DNA of 64,000 bases from Halostagnicola larsenii XH-48 (GCF_000517625.1 NZ_CP007055.1:2604001-2668000); one strand, 5' to 3'. Counted from the first letter of the stretch, positions 16,860 through 26,990 are shown. Numbers and translations are program-made. Notes: generated by a model from the sequence alone, not told the origin.

Positions 16860-17351
16860 ATGAGATGGCGGACGTTCATGACCGGTGCAGGGGGAATCGG
16901 TGCGGTGACGATCGGTACTCTGGCGCTTACAGATACCGCGGCCGCCGAGGTCGAGACGGGACTGTTCGGCGTCGAGAACGAACACTTCGATACGAACAGC
17001 GGTCGAATGGAACGCCTCGAGTTCATCGTCTCGAACGACGGCAAACGGTCGGGGACCTACGACTATCGGGTTCGACTCGAGCACGAAGACCGACTCCTCG
17101 GCGGGGACGAGCGTATATCTGGGATACTCTCGAGCGGAAGCAAGGAGGTGTTCGACCTCGAGTTCGCACCACCGCGGGCGGGGACCGTCGCCGTGCTGGT
17201 CGACGACGAAATCGTCGACGAGGTTACCGTCCGATCGCGGCGGTCCGATGACGAAGCCGACGATGACGACAACGGGGGCGGCGACAACGCCGGCTCTGTC
17301 GCTACCGGCGGTGGGGTAACGATCGTCGGAAAAGCGGCGAGTGCGAGCTAA
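16860..17351 (+). CDS. Predicted exported protein, unknown function
   Basis: A 163-residue protein starting MRWRTFMTGAGGIGAV. A signal-like hydrophobic stretch runs to about residue 28 with an Ala-rich end (DTAAAE). The mature part looks like a single Ig-like beta domain (VENEHFDTNSGRMERLEFIV, YDYRVRLEH, FDLEFAPPRAGTVAVLVDDEIV) followed by an acidic, Gly-rich linker and a short hydrophobic C-terminus. Possible ATGs exist upstream at 16818 and 16839; a TTTATGA run at about 16820 would fit a leaderless start near 16860. Family not recognised. Confidence 0.65.
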   Translation: MRWRTFMTGAGGIGAVTIGTLALTDTAAAEVETGLFGVENEHFDTNSGRMERLEFIVSNDGKRSGTYDYRVRLEHEDRLLGGDERISGILSSGSKEVFDLEFAPPRAGTVAVLVDDEIVDEVTVRSRRSDDEADDDDNGGGDNAGSVATGGGVTIVGKAASAS

Positions 17352-17353
17352 CG

Positions 17354-18208
17354 CTATTCGACGAGACGTTCGATTTCCGTCACCAGAATGTCGCTCGCGC
17401 CGGCGTTTTTGACCTCGGTGATCGTCTCGAAGACGTCCCGTTCGTCGACGACGGCGTGGACCGCGACTTTCTCGCCCTCGCCGTTGGCGACGTCCATCAC
17501 GGTCGGGCCGCCGAGTCCGGGGATGACATCGCGAACGTCCTCGAGTTCGTCCCGCGGGACGTTCATCATCAGGTACCGCTTGCCGTCCGCAGAGAGGACC
17601 GACGAGAGCGCCGTCTGAATCTCTTGGACCTTCGGATCGTCGGCGACGTCGTCTCGAGCGAACAGATAGACCGAACTCGAGAGGACTTCGGCGATGACGC
17701 CGAGGTTATTCATTCTGAGGGTCGTCCCAGTGGACGTGATGTCGACGATGGCGTCGGCCATCTCGACGTGCGGCGTGAGTTCCGTCGCCCCGGTGACCTC
17801 GACGATGTCGGGTTCGATGCCGGCGTCGTCGAAGAACTCGCGGGTAACGTTCGGGAATTCGGTGGCGACAGTCTTGCCCGCCAGATCCGCGACGGCGTCG
17901 ATATCTCCGTCTTCGGGCGACGCGAGCACGAGGCGACAGCGACCGAACTCGAGGTCGAGTAGCTCCTCGATGCGGTCAGTCTGGGCTTCGCGAGCCTGAT
18001 CGAGGCCGGTGATACCGAGGTCGGCCGCGCCGTCGGCGACGTACTCGGGAATGTCGGCCGCACGGGCGAACAGGATCGTCACGTCCGGATCGACCGTCTC
18101 GGCGTAGAGTTTGCGATCGGCACCGTTTTCGATATGCAGTCCCGCCCGCTCTAAGAGATCGATCGTCGGCTCGTGCAGGCGGCCCTTGTTGGGAACGGCG
18201 ATACGCAT
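17354..18208 (-). CDS. hisG: ATP phosphoribosyltransferase (histidine biosynthesis, step 1)
   Basis: A 284-residue long-form HisG, joining ATP and PRPP to start histidine synthesis. Typical segments are [10 protein letters not shown] at the N-terminus, DLGITGLDQ (about 74-82) and [17 protein letters not shown] (the PRPP-binding loop). The C-terminal about 75 residues are the ACT-like regulatory domain of the long form, so feedback control by histidine is expected. The ATG at 18208 is chosen because the longer frame has atypical sequence. No other his gene is adjacent. Convergent with the exported protein at 17351. Confidence 0.96.
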   Translation of the reverse strand: MRIAVPNKGRLHEPTIDLLERAGLHIENGADRKLYAETVDPDVTILFARAADIPEYVADGAADLGITGLDQAREAQTDRIEELLDLEFGRCRLVLASPEDGDIDAVADLAGKTVATEFPNVTREFFDDAGIEPDIVEVTGATELTPHVEMADAIVDITSTGTTLRMNNLGVIAEVLSSSVYLFARDDVADDPKVQEIQTALSSVLSADGKRYLMMNVPRDELEDVRDVIPGLGGPTVMDVANGEGEKVAVHAVVDERDVFETITEVKNAGASDILVTEIERLVE

Positions 18209-18320
18209 TAGGCGAATAGTAGCGGCCCTGCGGGAATTGTCTTTCCTTTCAGGCGGTGAGAGCGAGCGCGACGAGCTTCCGGATGCTCGTCGGACACCCG
18301 TTCGCAATTGGAAGCGGGTC

Positions 18321-19247
18321 TCACGCCGTCTGCGTCGGGAAGAGGAATTCCGCGACCGGAATCGTCAGGTAGGCTTCGACGAACGCCGCGACGACGAGCA
18401 TGAGCCAGGCGAAGACGACCAACAGCGCCGTCCGGGCGAGGTACGGTTTCGTGAACAGCGCCGGTCGCTTGCCGAGAACGCGTTCTCCTGCCCGGTAAAC
18501 GAACCTGAAGCCGACGCCCGCACCGACGAACAGCGCAGTCAGTTCGAAGATACCGTGGGGGACGAGCAGTGCGACGACCAGGCCGTAGCCGACTTCCCCG
18601 CCGATAGCGACGGCGATGTTCCCGACGATCAGCCCGTTGAGCGTCATGACGAAGAACGTGAACAAGCCGAGAGTCAGCGCGCCGAGGATCGACGCGAGAA
18701 ACGGCGGCGTGTTGTTGAGGATGAAAAAGGTCGCCGAGGTCTCGAGCGCGACGCCGCCACCGCCCCCGAGGCCGTCCGGATCGACCTCCGCGCCCTCGAG
18801 TTCCTCCATGATGAGCTCGAGGAACAGCTGGGTCAGGTCGACTCCGGCGGCGGCGAGTGCGATACCGGCAGCGATCCCGAGCGCGAAGAGGCCGCCCGAG
18901 AACCAGACGTACCGGCGGTGTTCGGCCCACGCGGCAGAGAGCCGGTAGAGGAGGTTCGGGGCCATCGTGCGTGAGACGACCGCGGTCCCGACCAGTCCGA
19001 GCCCGAGCATCGTCGCTCCCGCCGCGGCGCGGGGAGTTTCGGAGACGAACAACGCCGTTCCGGCCGACAGAAACGAGGCGAGCGCGAGAAACGACAGCAA
19101 CGCGCTCCAGTTTCTGACCGCGTTCGGACTCGCGTCGGCCACCGGCGCTTTCGCGCCCGGCCCTCGAGCGGCACCCGTCGACGGATTCGCGCTTGCGGAG
19201 GGGTTCTGACGGCCGTCGTCGGCATCGTCACGTTCGGGACCGTTCAT
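18321..19247 (-). CDS. SpoIIM-like (DUF95) membrane protein
   Basis: A 308-residue membrane protein. The N-terminal about 45 residues are polar and low in complexity. Then come six or more hydrophobic segments, with a central insertion ([18 protein letters not shown]) on an exposed loop. The segments [21 protein letters not shown] and [19 protein letters not shown] match the stage II sporulation protein M family, found widely in archaea that do not sporulate; function unknown there. Divergent from the amidohydrolase gene at 19385. Confidence 0.85.
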   Translation of the reverse strand: MNGPERDDADDGRQNPSASANPSTGAARGPGAKAPVADASPNAVRNWSALLSFLALASFLSAGTALFVSETPRAAAGATMLGLGLVGTAVVSRTMAPNLLYRLSAAWAEHRRYVWFSGGLFALGIAAGIALAAAGVDLTQLFLELIMEELEGAEVDPDGLGGGGGVALETSATFFILNNTPPFLASILGALTLGLFTFFVMTLNGLIVGNIAVAIGGEVGYGLVVALLVPHGIFELTALFVGAGVGFRFVYRAGERVLGKRPALFTKPYLARTALLVVFAWLMLVVAAFVEAYLTIPVAEFLFPTQTA

Positions 19248-19384
19248 GGTATCCTGTTCGGGTAAACGACTGTTAAACCCGCCGACTGGAAGATCGGCTA
19301 CCCGGCGTTCGAACGCCACCGGTGACGCCGCCGACGCTCTGAATTATCGACAGCCTCACACTCCCGGACGAGAAAGGCGGGACA

Positions 19385-20683
19385 ATGACGACGCTCGAGA
19401 TCACCGGCGGGGAGGTACTGCGTCCCGATACCACAGTCGAACGCGCCGACGTACTGGTCGATCAGGACGCGGGAACGATCCTCGAGATCGGATCCGACCT
19501 CGGCGGGACGGCCGACGAAACGCTCGACGCCACGGACTCGCTCGTGACGCCCGGGTTCGTCAACGGTCACACGCACGTCGCGATGGCGCTCCTTCGCGGG
19601 TACGCGGACGACAAACCGCTCGAGGCGTGGCTCCGGGAGGACATCTGGCCCGCGGAGGGAGCGATGACCCCGGAAGACATTCGCGCCGGCGCGGAACTGG
19701 GCATTCTCGAGATGATCAAGGGCGGGACGACGGCCTTTGCGGACATGTACTTCGAGGTCCCCGAAATCGTCGCTGCGGTCGAGAAATCTGGCGTTCGAGC
19801 CGTGCTCGGACACGGAATCGTCACCGTCGGCAAGGACGACGCGGCGGCACGCGAGGACGCCGCCGAAAGTCTCGCCGTTGCCGAAGAGTTCGACGGTGCC
19901 GCAGACGGCCGAATCTCGACGGTGTTCGCCCCGCACTCGCTGACGACCGTCGACTCGACGTACCTCGAGGAGTTCGTGCCGAAAGCGCGCGACGCGGGCG
20001 TTCCAGTTCACTACCACGCGAACGAGACCGAAGACGAAGTCGCGCCGATCGTCGACGAACACGGGGTGCGGCCCCTCGAGTACGCCGCCGAACACGGCTT
20101 GCTCGAGTCCGAAGACTTCGTCGCACACGGTGTCCACGTCGATGACCGGGAGATCGAACTGCTCGCCGAGGCCGGAACGAGCGTGATCCACTGTCCCGCC
20201 TCGAACATGAAACTGGCCAGCGGCATGGCACCGGTGCAGCGCCTGCTCGACGCGGGCGTCACCGTCGGCCTCGGCACGGACGGTGCGGCCTCGAACAACG
20301 ACCTCTCGATGCTCGACGAAGCCCGAGACGCGGCGATGCTCGGCAAACTCGCGGCCTCGGACGCGAGCGCCGTCGCCGCCGGCTCCGTCGTCGAGATGCT
20401 CACGGCGGGGAGCGCCGACGCGCTGGGTCTCGAGTCGGGGCGTATCGAACCCGGTGCTCCGGCCGATTTCGCGGTGATCGACCTCGAGAAGCCCCACCTC
20501 GTGCCGGCACACGACCTCGTGAGCCACCTGGCGTATGCTGCCCAAGCGGGCGACGTGCGACACACGATCTGTGACGGGGCGGTCCTCATGTCCGACCGCG
20601 AGGTACTGACGATCGACGAACCGCGGGTTATAGAGCGCGCGAGAGAACGAGCAGCCGCACTCTCGGATCGTCTCGAGGAGTAA
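19385..20683 (+). CDS. Amidohydrolase, S-adenosylhomocysteine/methylthioadenosine/5'-deoxyadenosine deaminase type
   Basis: A 432-residue metal-dependent TIM-barrel deaminase. Metal ligands are visible in GFVNGHTHVAMALLRGYADD, in VHYHANETEDEV and HGVHVDD, and in GLGTDGAASNNDLSM. This matches the MtaD/DadD group, which deaminates SAH, methylthioadenosine or 5'-deoxyadenosine. It fits with adenosylhomocysteinase at 37613-38896, both clearing by-products of SAM use. Exact substrate preference cannot be read from the sequence. Monocistronic. Confidence 0.92.
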   Translation: MTTLEITGGEVLRPDTTVERADVLVDQDAGTILEIGSDLGGTADETLDATDSLVTPGFVNGHTHVAMALLRGYADDKPLEAWLREDIWPAEGAMTPEDIRAGAELGILEMIKGGTTAFADMYFEVPEIVAAVEKSGVRAVLGHGIVTVGKDDAAAREDAAESLAVAEEFDGAADGRISTVFAPHSLTTVDSTYLEEFVPKARDAGVPVHYHANETEDEVAPIVDEHGVRPLEYAAEHGLLESEDFVAHGVHVDDREIELLAEAGTSVIHCPASNMKLASGMAPVQRLLDAGVTVGLGTDGAASNNDLSMLDEARDAAMLGKLAASDASAVAAGSVVEMLTAGSADALGLESGRIEPGAPADFAVIDLEKPHLVPAHDLVSHLAYAAQAGDVRHTICDGAVLMSDREVLTIDEPRVIERARERAAALSDRLEE

Positions 20684-20821
20684 GTCCAGCCGCGGGCTAT
20701 CGTCGAAACGACGAACACGCAGGTCATACGGGAAACGAACGCCTGAAATCGGTCGATAAACGCTCGGAACGCTTTTCGGACCGTTTGAACTGGCTGCAAT
20801 GGTATCGAACCGACACGAAGG

Positions 20822-20832
20822 TTTATTTAAAT
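20822..20832 (+). promoter_or_regulatory. TATA box upstream of the candidate RNA
   Basis: CGAAGGTTTATTTAAATTCG carries a good haloarchaeal TATA (TTTATTTAAA) with a purine-rich upstream element. Transcription would begin about 25 bases downstream near 20850, where the first predicted stem starts. No good protein gene begins there. Confidence 0.55.
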
Positions 20833-20849
20833 TCGCTGAATTGTTCAAG

Positions 20850-21058
20850 TGGGTGTGGATCAATGCAGGGCACTCGTAGGGACCTGCTCGACACACCACC
20901 TGACCGGCCGACGGAGATCGCCCAGATTGACCGGGCACAGCGTGTCAGAGGCACCGTCCTCCGTCGCCGGCAGCATCCATCGGTCGAGGACTTGCGTCCA
21001 AACGTCTCCCCGACAGGGAGGCGACGTTCTTGATCGAAGGAAAGAGTTACTCTTTCGG
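20850..21058 (+). ncRNA. Candidate structured non-coding RNA
   Basis: Between two convergent genes, a strong TATA box is followed by about 210 bases that fold by eye into four stems. (1) GGTGTG 20852-20857 with CACACC 20892-20897, inside it GCAGG 20865-20869 with CCTGC 20883-20887. (2) CCGGC-C-GACGGAG 20904-20916 with CTCCGTC-GCCGG 20959-20970. (3) ACGT-CTCCC near 21002-21010 with GGGAG-GCG-ACGT ending at 21027. (4) GAAAGAG with CTCTTTC, 21039-21055. An ATG frame from 20863 (56 codons, Arg-rich) has only about two-thirds G/C at third positions, low for this genome, and is basic. I could not match it to RNase P, SRP or tRNA. Confidence 0.45.
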
Positions 21059-21086
21059 CCGAAAACCAGTACGTCTCACAGCTGTG

Positions 21087-23225
21087 CTAGGCCGTGACTT
21101 CCTCGAGTGAGATCGCAGCGGCGTCGGTCGGGGCCTCGAGACGCACGGCACACTGTTTAAAATTCGGCTCCTTCGACCGGGGATCGACGGCCGGAATCGT
21201 GAGATCGTTCACGTCCGGGTGATGGATCGGAAGCCAGACGACGCCGTCCGGAATCGCCTCGTCGACCTCGACCCGGGCGAGTATCGACGCTCGCCGGGAG
21301 GTGATGCGACCGTACCGTTCGTCGTCCGGCCCCTCGAGTTCGGCCGCCAGCGCGGCGGCGGTCCCGGCGCTGACCCGCGCCGTCGGCGGTTCGTCGTCGC
21401 GGGTTCGAACCCCGGTGTTGTACGCGCCCGGCCGGCGCGCGGTGGTCAGCGTCAGCGGATAGCTCTCGTCGGGGGGCTCCGGAAGCCCGACGCCCTCCCC
21501 GGCCGAGAACCGAGCGCGTCCGCTCGACGTCGGAAACGACCACCGGTCGCTCGCGGGTCCCTCGAGGCGCTCCGTTTCGGACGTCTCGCCCTGTTCGGTC
21601 GTCGGCCCATCGTAGTACCGGTACCCGCCGGCGTCCTCGCGCGTCGGTGCCGGCCAGCGAACCGCTCGCTCCTCCTCGAGCCGGTCGTAGCTGATTCCCG
21701 AACAGTCCGCGAGCGTCCCCGCGGTGAGTTCGGCGAACTCGTCGAAGATCGACGCCGGCTCCGGGGATCGCTCGAACAGTCCCGGCGCGAGACGCGTCGC
21801 CAGTTCGGCGATCAATTCGAGGTCGGTCTTGACGCCCGACGGCGTGTCCGTCGCCGCACGTACCCGCGAAACGGTTCGTTCCATGTTCATCGCCGTTCCC
21901 TCGGATTCGCCCCACGTCGTGGCCGGGAGCACGACGTCCGCGAACTCGACCGTCTCGCTGTGGAAGGCGTCCTGCACGACGAGGAACGTGTCCTCGAGCC
22001 GTCGGCGAACCCGCGTTGTATCCGGCATTCCGACGGCGGGATTGGTCGCGACGGCGTAGACGGCCTCGACCTCGTCCTCGACGGCCTCGAGGATACCGAC
22101 GGGGCCGGGGCCCGGATCGTCGGGCAGGGTTTCGACCGACACGCCCCACTCGTCGGCGACTTCGGCTCGGTGAGCCGGATCGCCGAAGTCCCGGTGACCG
22201 GGCCAGGTCCCTTTCGAGGAACAGACGCGGGTCCCCATCGAGTTCGCCTGCCCCGTCAACGAGAACGGCCCCGTTCCGGGCCCGAGGTTACCGGTCGACA
22301 GACAGAGGTCGATCAGGGCGGCCGCGGTCTGCGTCCCGTCGACGCTCTGGTTGACGCCCATCCCCCAGTACAGCAGGGTATCGCGCTCGAGTGCGTCCGC
22401 GAGTCGGTCGACGGTCTCGAGGGGGACGCCCGCCGCGTTCGCTGCCGGTTCGGCGTCGGGCAGTTGCGCTCGAAGGTCTTTGAACCCCGTCGTCGCGTCG
22501 GCGATAAAGGGCTCGTCGATTCGATCCGTCTCGACGAGGCGCGCGAGGACGGCTCGAGCCAGCTCGAGGTCCCCGCCGGGGTCGGGTGCGACGTGGGCGT
22601 CTGCGACCTCGGCCGTTTCGCTCTCGATCGGATCGACGACGAGCAGTTCGCAGCCGTCCTCGGCCGCGGACTGGCGGATCCAGCGGAACAACACCGGATG
22701 TGCGGCCGCCGGGTTCGCCCCCCAGACCAGGTGGGTTTCGGCCTCGGGAACGTCGTCGTAGGTCGGCGGCGGCGCGTCGCTCCCGAAGGCGTCGTAGTAG
22801 GCGGTAACCGCACTCGCCATACAGAGGGTCGTGTTCGCATCGTAGTAGCGCGTGCCCAAGCCGCCGCGGGCGAGTTTGCCGAGTGCGTAGGCCGCCTCGT
22901 TCGTCTGCTGGCCGCTTCCCAGCACTGCAACGTGATTCGAACCGCCGGCGTGGGCCGTTCCGAGTCCTTCGGCGGCGCGCTCGAGGGCGGTCTCCCAGGT
23001 CGTCGGAACGAGTTCGCCGTCTCGTCGGACGAGCGGGCGCGTGAGCCACTCGCCGTCGGGGTCGGCCGTCTCGCTGACGCCCCGTTGACAGGCGAGTCCC
23101 TGATTGACCGGGTGTGCGGCGTCGCCGCGAACGACGTCTAACCCGTAACCGGTTTCGACGGCTCGTTGTACGTGACCACAGCCGACTGCACATCGCATAC
23201 ACGTGGTAGGGACGTGCTCAGTCAC
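21087..23225 (-). CDS. nasA: Assimilatory nitrate reductase, molybdopterin subunit
   Basis: A 712-residue molybdopterin oxidoreductase that reduces nitrate to nitrite for assimilation. The N-terminal [4Fe-4S] ligands are C9, C12, C16 and C46 (TTCMRCAVGCG ... NQGLACQRG). The molybdopterin domains follow, including SLTGQANSMGTR and the C-terminal LPIHHPDVNDLTIPAVDP. No signal peptide, so it is cytoplasmic. Three in-frame GTG codons (23237, 23234, 23225) precede Cys9 and no ATG does. GTG 23225 is chosen because a GGTGGTG ribosome site lies a few bases upstream. Partner genes nirA and narK are far away in this window. Confidence 0.93.
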   Translation of the reverse strand: MTEHVPTTCMRCAVGCGHVQRAVETGYGLDVVRGDAAHPVNQGLACQRGVSETADPDGEWLTRPLVRRDGELVPTTWETALERAAEGLGTAHAGGSNHVAVLGSGQQTNEAAYALGKLARGGLGTRYYDANTTLCMASAVTAYYDAFGSDAPPPTYDDVPEAETHLVWGANPAAAHPVLFRWIRQSAAEDGCELLVVDPIESETAEVADAHVAPDPGGDLELARAVLARLVETDRIDEPFIADATTGFKDLRAQLPDAEPAANAAGVPLETVDRLADALERDTLLYWGMGVNQSVDGTQTAAALIDLCLSTGNLGPGTGPFSLTGQANSMGTRVCSSKGTWPGHRDFGDPAHRAEVADEWGVSVETLPDDPGPGPVGILEAVEDEVEAVYAVATNPAVGMPDTTRVRRRLEDTFLVVQDAFHSETVEFADVVLPATTWGESEGTAMNMERTVSRVRAATDTPSGVKTDLELIAELATRLAPGLFERSPEPASIFDEFAELTAGTLADCSGISYDRLEEERAVRWPAPTREDAGGYRYYDGPTTEQGETSETERLEGPASDRWSFPTSSGRARFSAGEGVGLPEPPDESYPLTLTTARRPGAYNTGVRTRDDEPPTARVSAGTAAALAAELEGPDDERYGRITSRRASILARVEVDEAIPDGVVWLPIHHPDVNDLTIPAVDPRSKEPNFKQCAVRLEAPTDAAAISLEEVTA

Positions 23226-23577
23226 GAACGACACCACCCTGCGTTCGATGAGCGAGTTCCAGTGGGTTTACAGACAGACCATAACCCTGGAGATTCGTCC
23301 AGAACCATTTCACAATTTCACAGAATTAGAGATAGTTTCCAGGTACTAAACCATAATCGTTTAGAAATACAAATTTTCTACGGACCTCGTGAGGATCTGA
23401 TCAATGTGAGAACGGATAAGGAGAATATAAGGACATATGCTCCGGTTGTGAGCGGCGAAATAACGGGAATCCAGCCAATGCAGTCGCCGGACAGTCAGTA
23501 GAGAGATGGGCAGAAGGTGACTCGAGGAATCACGAACGGGCTCGAAACGAGATGACAATAGCGGGTGCGTATTTCGG
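23226..23577. other. AT-rich intergenic region upstream of nasA
   Basis: About 350 bases of lower GC content between the nasA start and the TatC stop. It probably holds the nasA promoter. I found no copy of the CC-W6-GG palindrome seen upstream of nirA and narK. No credible gene: the plus-strand frame 23166-23501 overlaps the nasA start and has poor codon usage. Confidence 0.5.
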
Positions 23578-24480
23578 CTACTCGCGGCCGGTCCACTTCA
23601 CGATGAGGAGCGTTCCCTCGAACAGGAGGATCATCGTGATGGCCACGAAGATCGGAGCCATGAAGGTCGGATCCATCGTGAACATAAAGGAAAGCCCCGC
23701 GAAGGCCGTCCAGAAGTAGAGTCGCTTCTGTGCGAGCCACCGTCTGGTCGTCACGCCCAGCATGATCGCGAGCATGATAAACAGCGGAATCTGGAAGACG
23801 ATGGCGAGAAAGCCGGTCAACGTGATGACCAAGTTGAACGTCTCGCCGAGTGCGTAGGCGATCTCGGCGCTGCCCTCCGAATAGAACGTAAAGTACGAGA
23901 AGAGGATCGGCAGGACGACGATGTACGAGAAGATCATGCCAAGCCCGCCGAGAACGACGCTGGTCGGAACGGCGGCCAGGTAGTACTTGCGCTCGTTCGG
24001 ATACAGCCCCGGTCGCATGAACAGGTAACACTGATAGATCAACATCGGCAGCGCGATCATGATCCCCAACAGCGCGGAGAGTTTGATCCGGGTCAGCCAC
24101 AACTCGAGCGGACTGTACAGGTGCGGTGGTCGCTCTGTTGCCTGCGGAACGACATCGGACCAGATGAACGAGATCCCCTCCGACGCCCAGAGGATCCCGA
24201 TCGCGGTCCCCGCAGCGCCGAACAGAAAGACCACTGCGAGCCGAAGCACCATCTCCTCGATGTGATCCGCAAGCGGCATCTCCTCGTCGTCCGGCGGGGT
24301 CGAGATACCGCCGATATCGTCGTCGGGATCGGGATACTCCTCCTTGTGTTCTGAATTGTCACCGACGTATCCCTCGCCGTCGGTCTTCGCCTCGGGTTTC
24401 TCCTCCGTTGCGGTTGGCAGTGGCTCAGCGGAGCCACTCGTGGACGCAGCGTCCTCATCGCCAGCCGAGTCGTCCGGCAT
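23578..24480 (-). CDS. tatC: Tat translocase subunit TatC (single-domain)
   Basis: A 300-residue TatC. About 75 acidic, low-complexity residues lead into the TatC domain (EMPLADHIEEMVLRLAVV, then about six membrane helices; SPLELWLTRIKLSALLG and RPGLYPNERKYY are typical). TatC binds twin-arginine signals and is central in haloarchaea, which send much of their secretome through Tat. This matches the TatCo form. It is divergent from the double TatC at 24654, a pairing known in haloarchaea. Confidence 0.95.
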   Translation of the reverse strand: MPDDSAGDEDAASTSGSAEPLPTATEEKPEAKTDGEGYVGDNSEHKEEYPDPDDDIGGISTPPDDEEMPLADHIEEMVLRLAVVFLFGAAGTAIGILWASEGISFIWSDVVPQATERPPHLYSPLELWLTRIKLSALLGIMIALPMLIYQCYLFMRPGLYPNERKYYLAAVPTSVVLGGLGMIFSYIVVLPILFSYFTFYSEGSAEIAYALGETFNLVITLTGFLAIVFQIPLFIMLAIMLGVTTRRWLAQKRLYFWTAFAGLSFMFTMDPTFMAPIFVAITMILLFEGTLLIVKWTGRE

Positions 24481-24653
24481 CTATGGTGACATAGATCCGC
24501 CACTGGTTATAGGCCTTTTTCTTACGAGCATGCGCTGACAGCGAACCGGGTTGCACTCGAGAACGACGAGAGGAATAACACGCGTTTGGCTGTCGCTGTA
24601 AACTTCTGTACTCGAAAGGTTGATAACTGGATGCAAGTTAGCCACTGACAGCA

Positions 24654-26990
24654 ATGAGTTCTGCGGTCAGCGAAGACACCGCCCGAGCCATCAACACCGG
24701 TAGGGAGACGATCGGTGCCGTCCTCTCCAGTGCACAGGACAACCTCCAGCATGTGTTTATCGTCTTTCTCCTCGGCTTCGTCGGGGCCTTCTACGCGCTT
24801 CGAGTCTTCATCTGGGATTTCCTCGAGGCCACGGCTCGAGCGGAGATGAACGCGAACCTCTCCGAGGCGACGAACATCATCACCCGAACGCCGTTCGAAG
24901 TGATCCTCCTGCAGGCGAAAATCGGGATGATAATCGGCGTCATCGTCGCGATTCCGGCGGTTCTGTATTACTCTCGAGACGCGCTTCGAAAGCGCGGGCT
25001 CCGGTCGGTCGTTCCCGTCTCGCGGTGGTACATGGCAGGGTTAGCGCTGATCTCGTTCATGTTGTTCTGGCTGGGACTGGCCTACGCGTTCGTAGTGTTC
25101 TTCCCGTTTACGTTCGAGTTCCTCGCGAAGGTCGCCTTCGTCGCGGGCGTCGATCCGAGCTGGGGGATCACGGAATTCACGCAGTTTATGGCGCTGCTGA
25201 CGATCTCGTTCGGACTCGCGGCCCAGTTGCCGCTCATGATGGGCGTCCTTTCGTATACCGAGATCGTCTCCTACGAAACGTTCCGAAACAAGTGGCGTCA
25301 TGCCATCGTCGCCATCACCGTCTTCGGTGCGGTTTTCTCGCCGCCGGATCCGATCACGCAGGTCATGTGGGCGCTCCCGCTGTGTGGACTGTACGCCTTC
25401 AGCCTCGGCCTCGCGAAGATCGTCGCCAACATCCGCCGGCGCGGCGCCGCCGAACTCGATACCGGAACCGGGTTCATGAAACGACGAGTGCTCCAGTTTA
25501 CGGGCGTTTTGCTCGGCACTGGCGCGCTGACTGCCGCCTTCGTGAACCAAGACGGCTTCGACCGCCTCGAGGAATCGGTCTTTCCGCTGCTTCCGTCGGG
25601 ACTCGAACCCGGTGGTACCACCGTTCTCGAGTCGATCGCGATCGAGTACGGGACACTCGGCGACGTCGCGGTCGGCTTGCTGGTCGCCCTCGGCGTCGGC
25701 GTCGTGATTCTCGTGGGCTACATGATCGCCGTCTTGCGATCCCCCGTGTATCCGCGAGAGGGAGACCTTCGAAACGCGACCGACCCCGACGAGATCGACT
25801 TCCAGACCCTCGAGACCGGGGACATCGAGAACGTGCCTGCGCAGGTCTTCCTCGCGATGAACGAAGAGCAAGCGCTCGAGATCTCCCGCCAGGCGATGTA
25901 CGACGACAACAAGGCGAAAGCCGAAACGGTTCTGAGCCGATTCGACTCGTTGCAGGCCCAGCAGAACGCAGACGGCGATACGACCGACGAGGGAGCAGAC
26001 GCCGGGGCGAGCGCGGACACGGCCGGCGAAGGCGGGGAGCCTGAAGACGACGGCGGACTCGTCTCGAGTACGGCGGCGGGGATGCTGGATCCGTTCACCG
26101 AGGACGAGACGACCGAGGAGGATATCGGCGGCTACGCCTACGACCTCGCGTTTATCTTCAACAGCCTCACCTCGAAGGCGATTTACATCGTCGGGCTGTT
26201 CATGCTCGTTCTGGGTGGGTCGTTCTTCGCGCTGTATCAGGGCGGGTTCACGGTGATCCTCGCACAGTTCGTCGACCGCGTTCCCGACGACGTCCTACAG
26301 GAAGTCGCAGCGGCAAACGACGCCCAGGTAGCGGGCGCCGAATCGACGACACAGTTGCTCCGCGAAGCCGGCTTCGTCATCGCGCTCGACCCCGTCGAGG
26401 TGCTGATCTTCATGATCAAGATCAGCACGATTCTGGCGTTCCTCGCGGTCCTCCCGCTGGTGCTTTACTGGGCCTGGCCGGCCGCCAAGGAACGCGGACT
26501 CGTCAGCGGGAACTCCCGCGTGATACTCGTCTGGAGCGGGCTCTTGCTGGTCGGGTTCGTCGTCGGGCTCTTCCTCGGGTTCTACTGGATCGCGCCCGCG
26601 GTGATCTCCTATCTCATCACCGACGCCGTCAACAACGGCATGGAAGTCACCTACCGGATCAACAGCTTCTCCTGGCTCGTGATCTACGCGACGCTCGGCG
26701 TCGGCTTCCTCTTTAACATCATCGTCACGATGGCGATGTTCCACGTCGGCGGCATCGTCAACTACCGGACGATGCTCGAGCGGTGGCGGTCGGTCGTCGT
26801 CGGCATCTTCGTGATCGCGGCTGTCGCGAGTCCGAAAGGCATCCTGACGATGCTCGCGCTCGCGACGCCGATCGCGCTCACCTACGTCCTCGGACTCGGC
26901 GTGTTGTACGTTCTCACCGGCGGCGGGCGACTGTTCGGCGGTGGCGGCGGCGGGCAAACCGACTCCGACGCCGCGGCAGTTCCCGAGTGA
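24654..26990 (+). CDS. tatC2: Fused double TatC (TatCt)
   Basis: A 778-residue membrane protein made of two TatC domains in one chain, the TatCt form peculiar to haloarchaea with about 14 membrane segments. First domain about 35-250, then extra helices; an acidic linker about 430-500 (DGDTTDEGADAGASADTAGEGG) separates it from the second domain (about 510-760). Tandem TatC residues such as FEVILLQAKIGMIIGVIVAIP and VEVLIFMIKISTILAFLAVLP mark the equivalent position in each half. The C-terminus is Gly-rich. Divergent from single-domain tatC with about 170 bases between. Confidence 0.95.
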   Translation: MSSAVSEDTARAINTGRETIGAVLSSAQDNLQHVFIVFLLGFVGAFYALRVFIWDFLEATARAEMNANLSEATNIITRTPFEVILLQAKIGMIIGVIVAIPAVLYYSRDALRKRGLRSVVPVSRWYMAGLALISFMLFWLGLAYAFVVFFPFTFEFLAKVAFVAGVDPSWGITEFTQFMALLTISFGLAAQLPLMMGVLSYTEIVSYETFRNKWRHAIVAITVFGAVFSPPDPITQVMWALPLCGLYAFSLGLAKIVANIRRRGAAELDTGTGFMKRRVLQFTGVLLGTGALTAAFVNQDGFDRLEESVFPLLPSGLEPGGTTVLESIAIEYGTLGDVAVGLLVALGVGVVILVGYMIAVLRSPVYPREGDLRNATDPDEIDFQTLETGDIENVPAQVFLAMNEEQALEISRQAMYDDNKAKAETVLSRFDSLQAQQNADGDTTDEGADAGASADTAGEGGEPEDDGGLVSSTAAGMLDPFTEDETTEEDIGGYAYDLAFIFNSLTSKAIYIVGLFMLVLGGSFFALYQGGFTVILAQFVDRVPDDVLQEVAAANDAQVAGAESTTQLLREAGFVIALDPVEVLIFMIKISTILAFLAVLPLVLYWAWPAAKERGLVSGNSRVILVWSGLLLVGFVVGLFLGFYWIAPAVISYLITDAVNNGMEVTYRINSFSWLVIYATLGVGFLFNIIVTMAMFHVGGIVNYRTMLERWRSVVVGIFVIAAVASPKGILTMLALATPIALTYVLGLGVLYVLTGGGRLFGGGGGGQTDSDAAAVPE

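Noticed and set aside
19298-20938. 546-codon frame antisense to the amidohydrolase
   Set aside because: Arg/Val-rich shadow; the plus-strand gene has all metal-binding motifs.
21400-21415. GGGTTCGAACCCC, resembling a tRNA T-arm
   Set aside because: It lies inside nasA in a conserved coding stretch and no acceptor, D or anticodon arm can be built around it.
23166-23501. 111-codon plus-strand frame in the nasA upstream region
   Set aside because: It overlaps the 5' end of nasA, has non-haloarchaeal codon usage and no family pattern.
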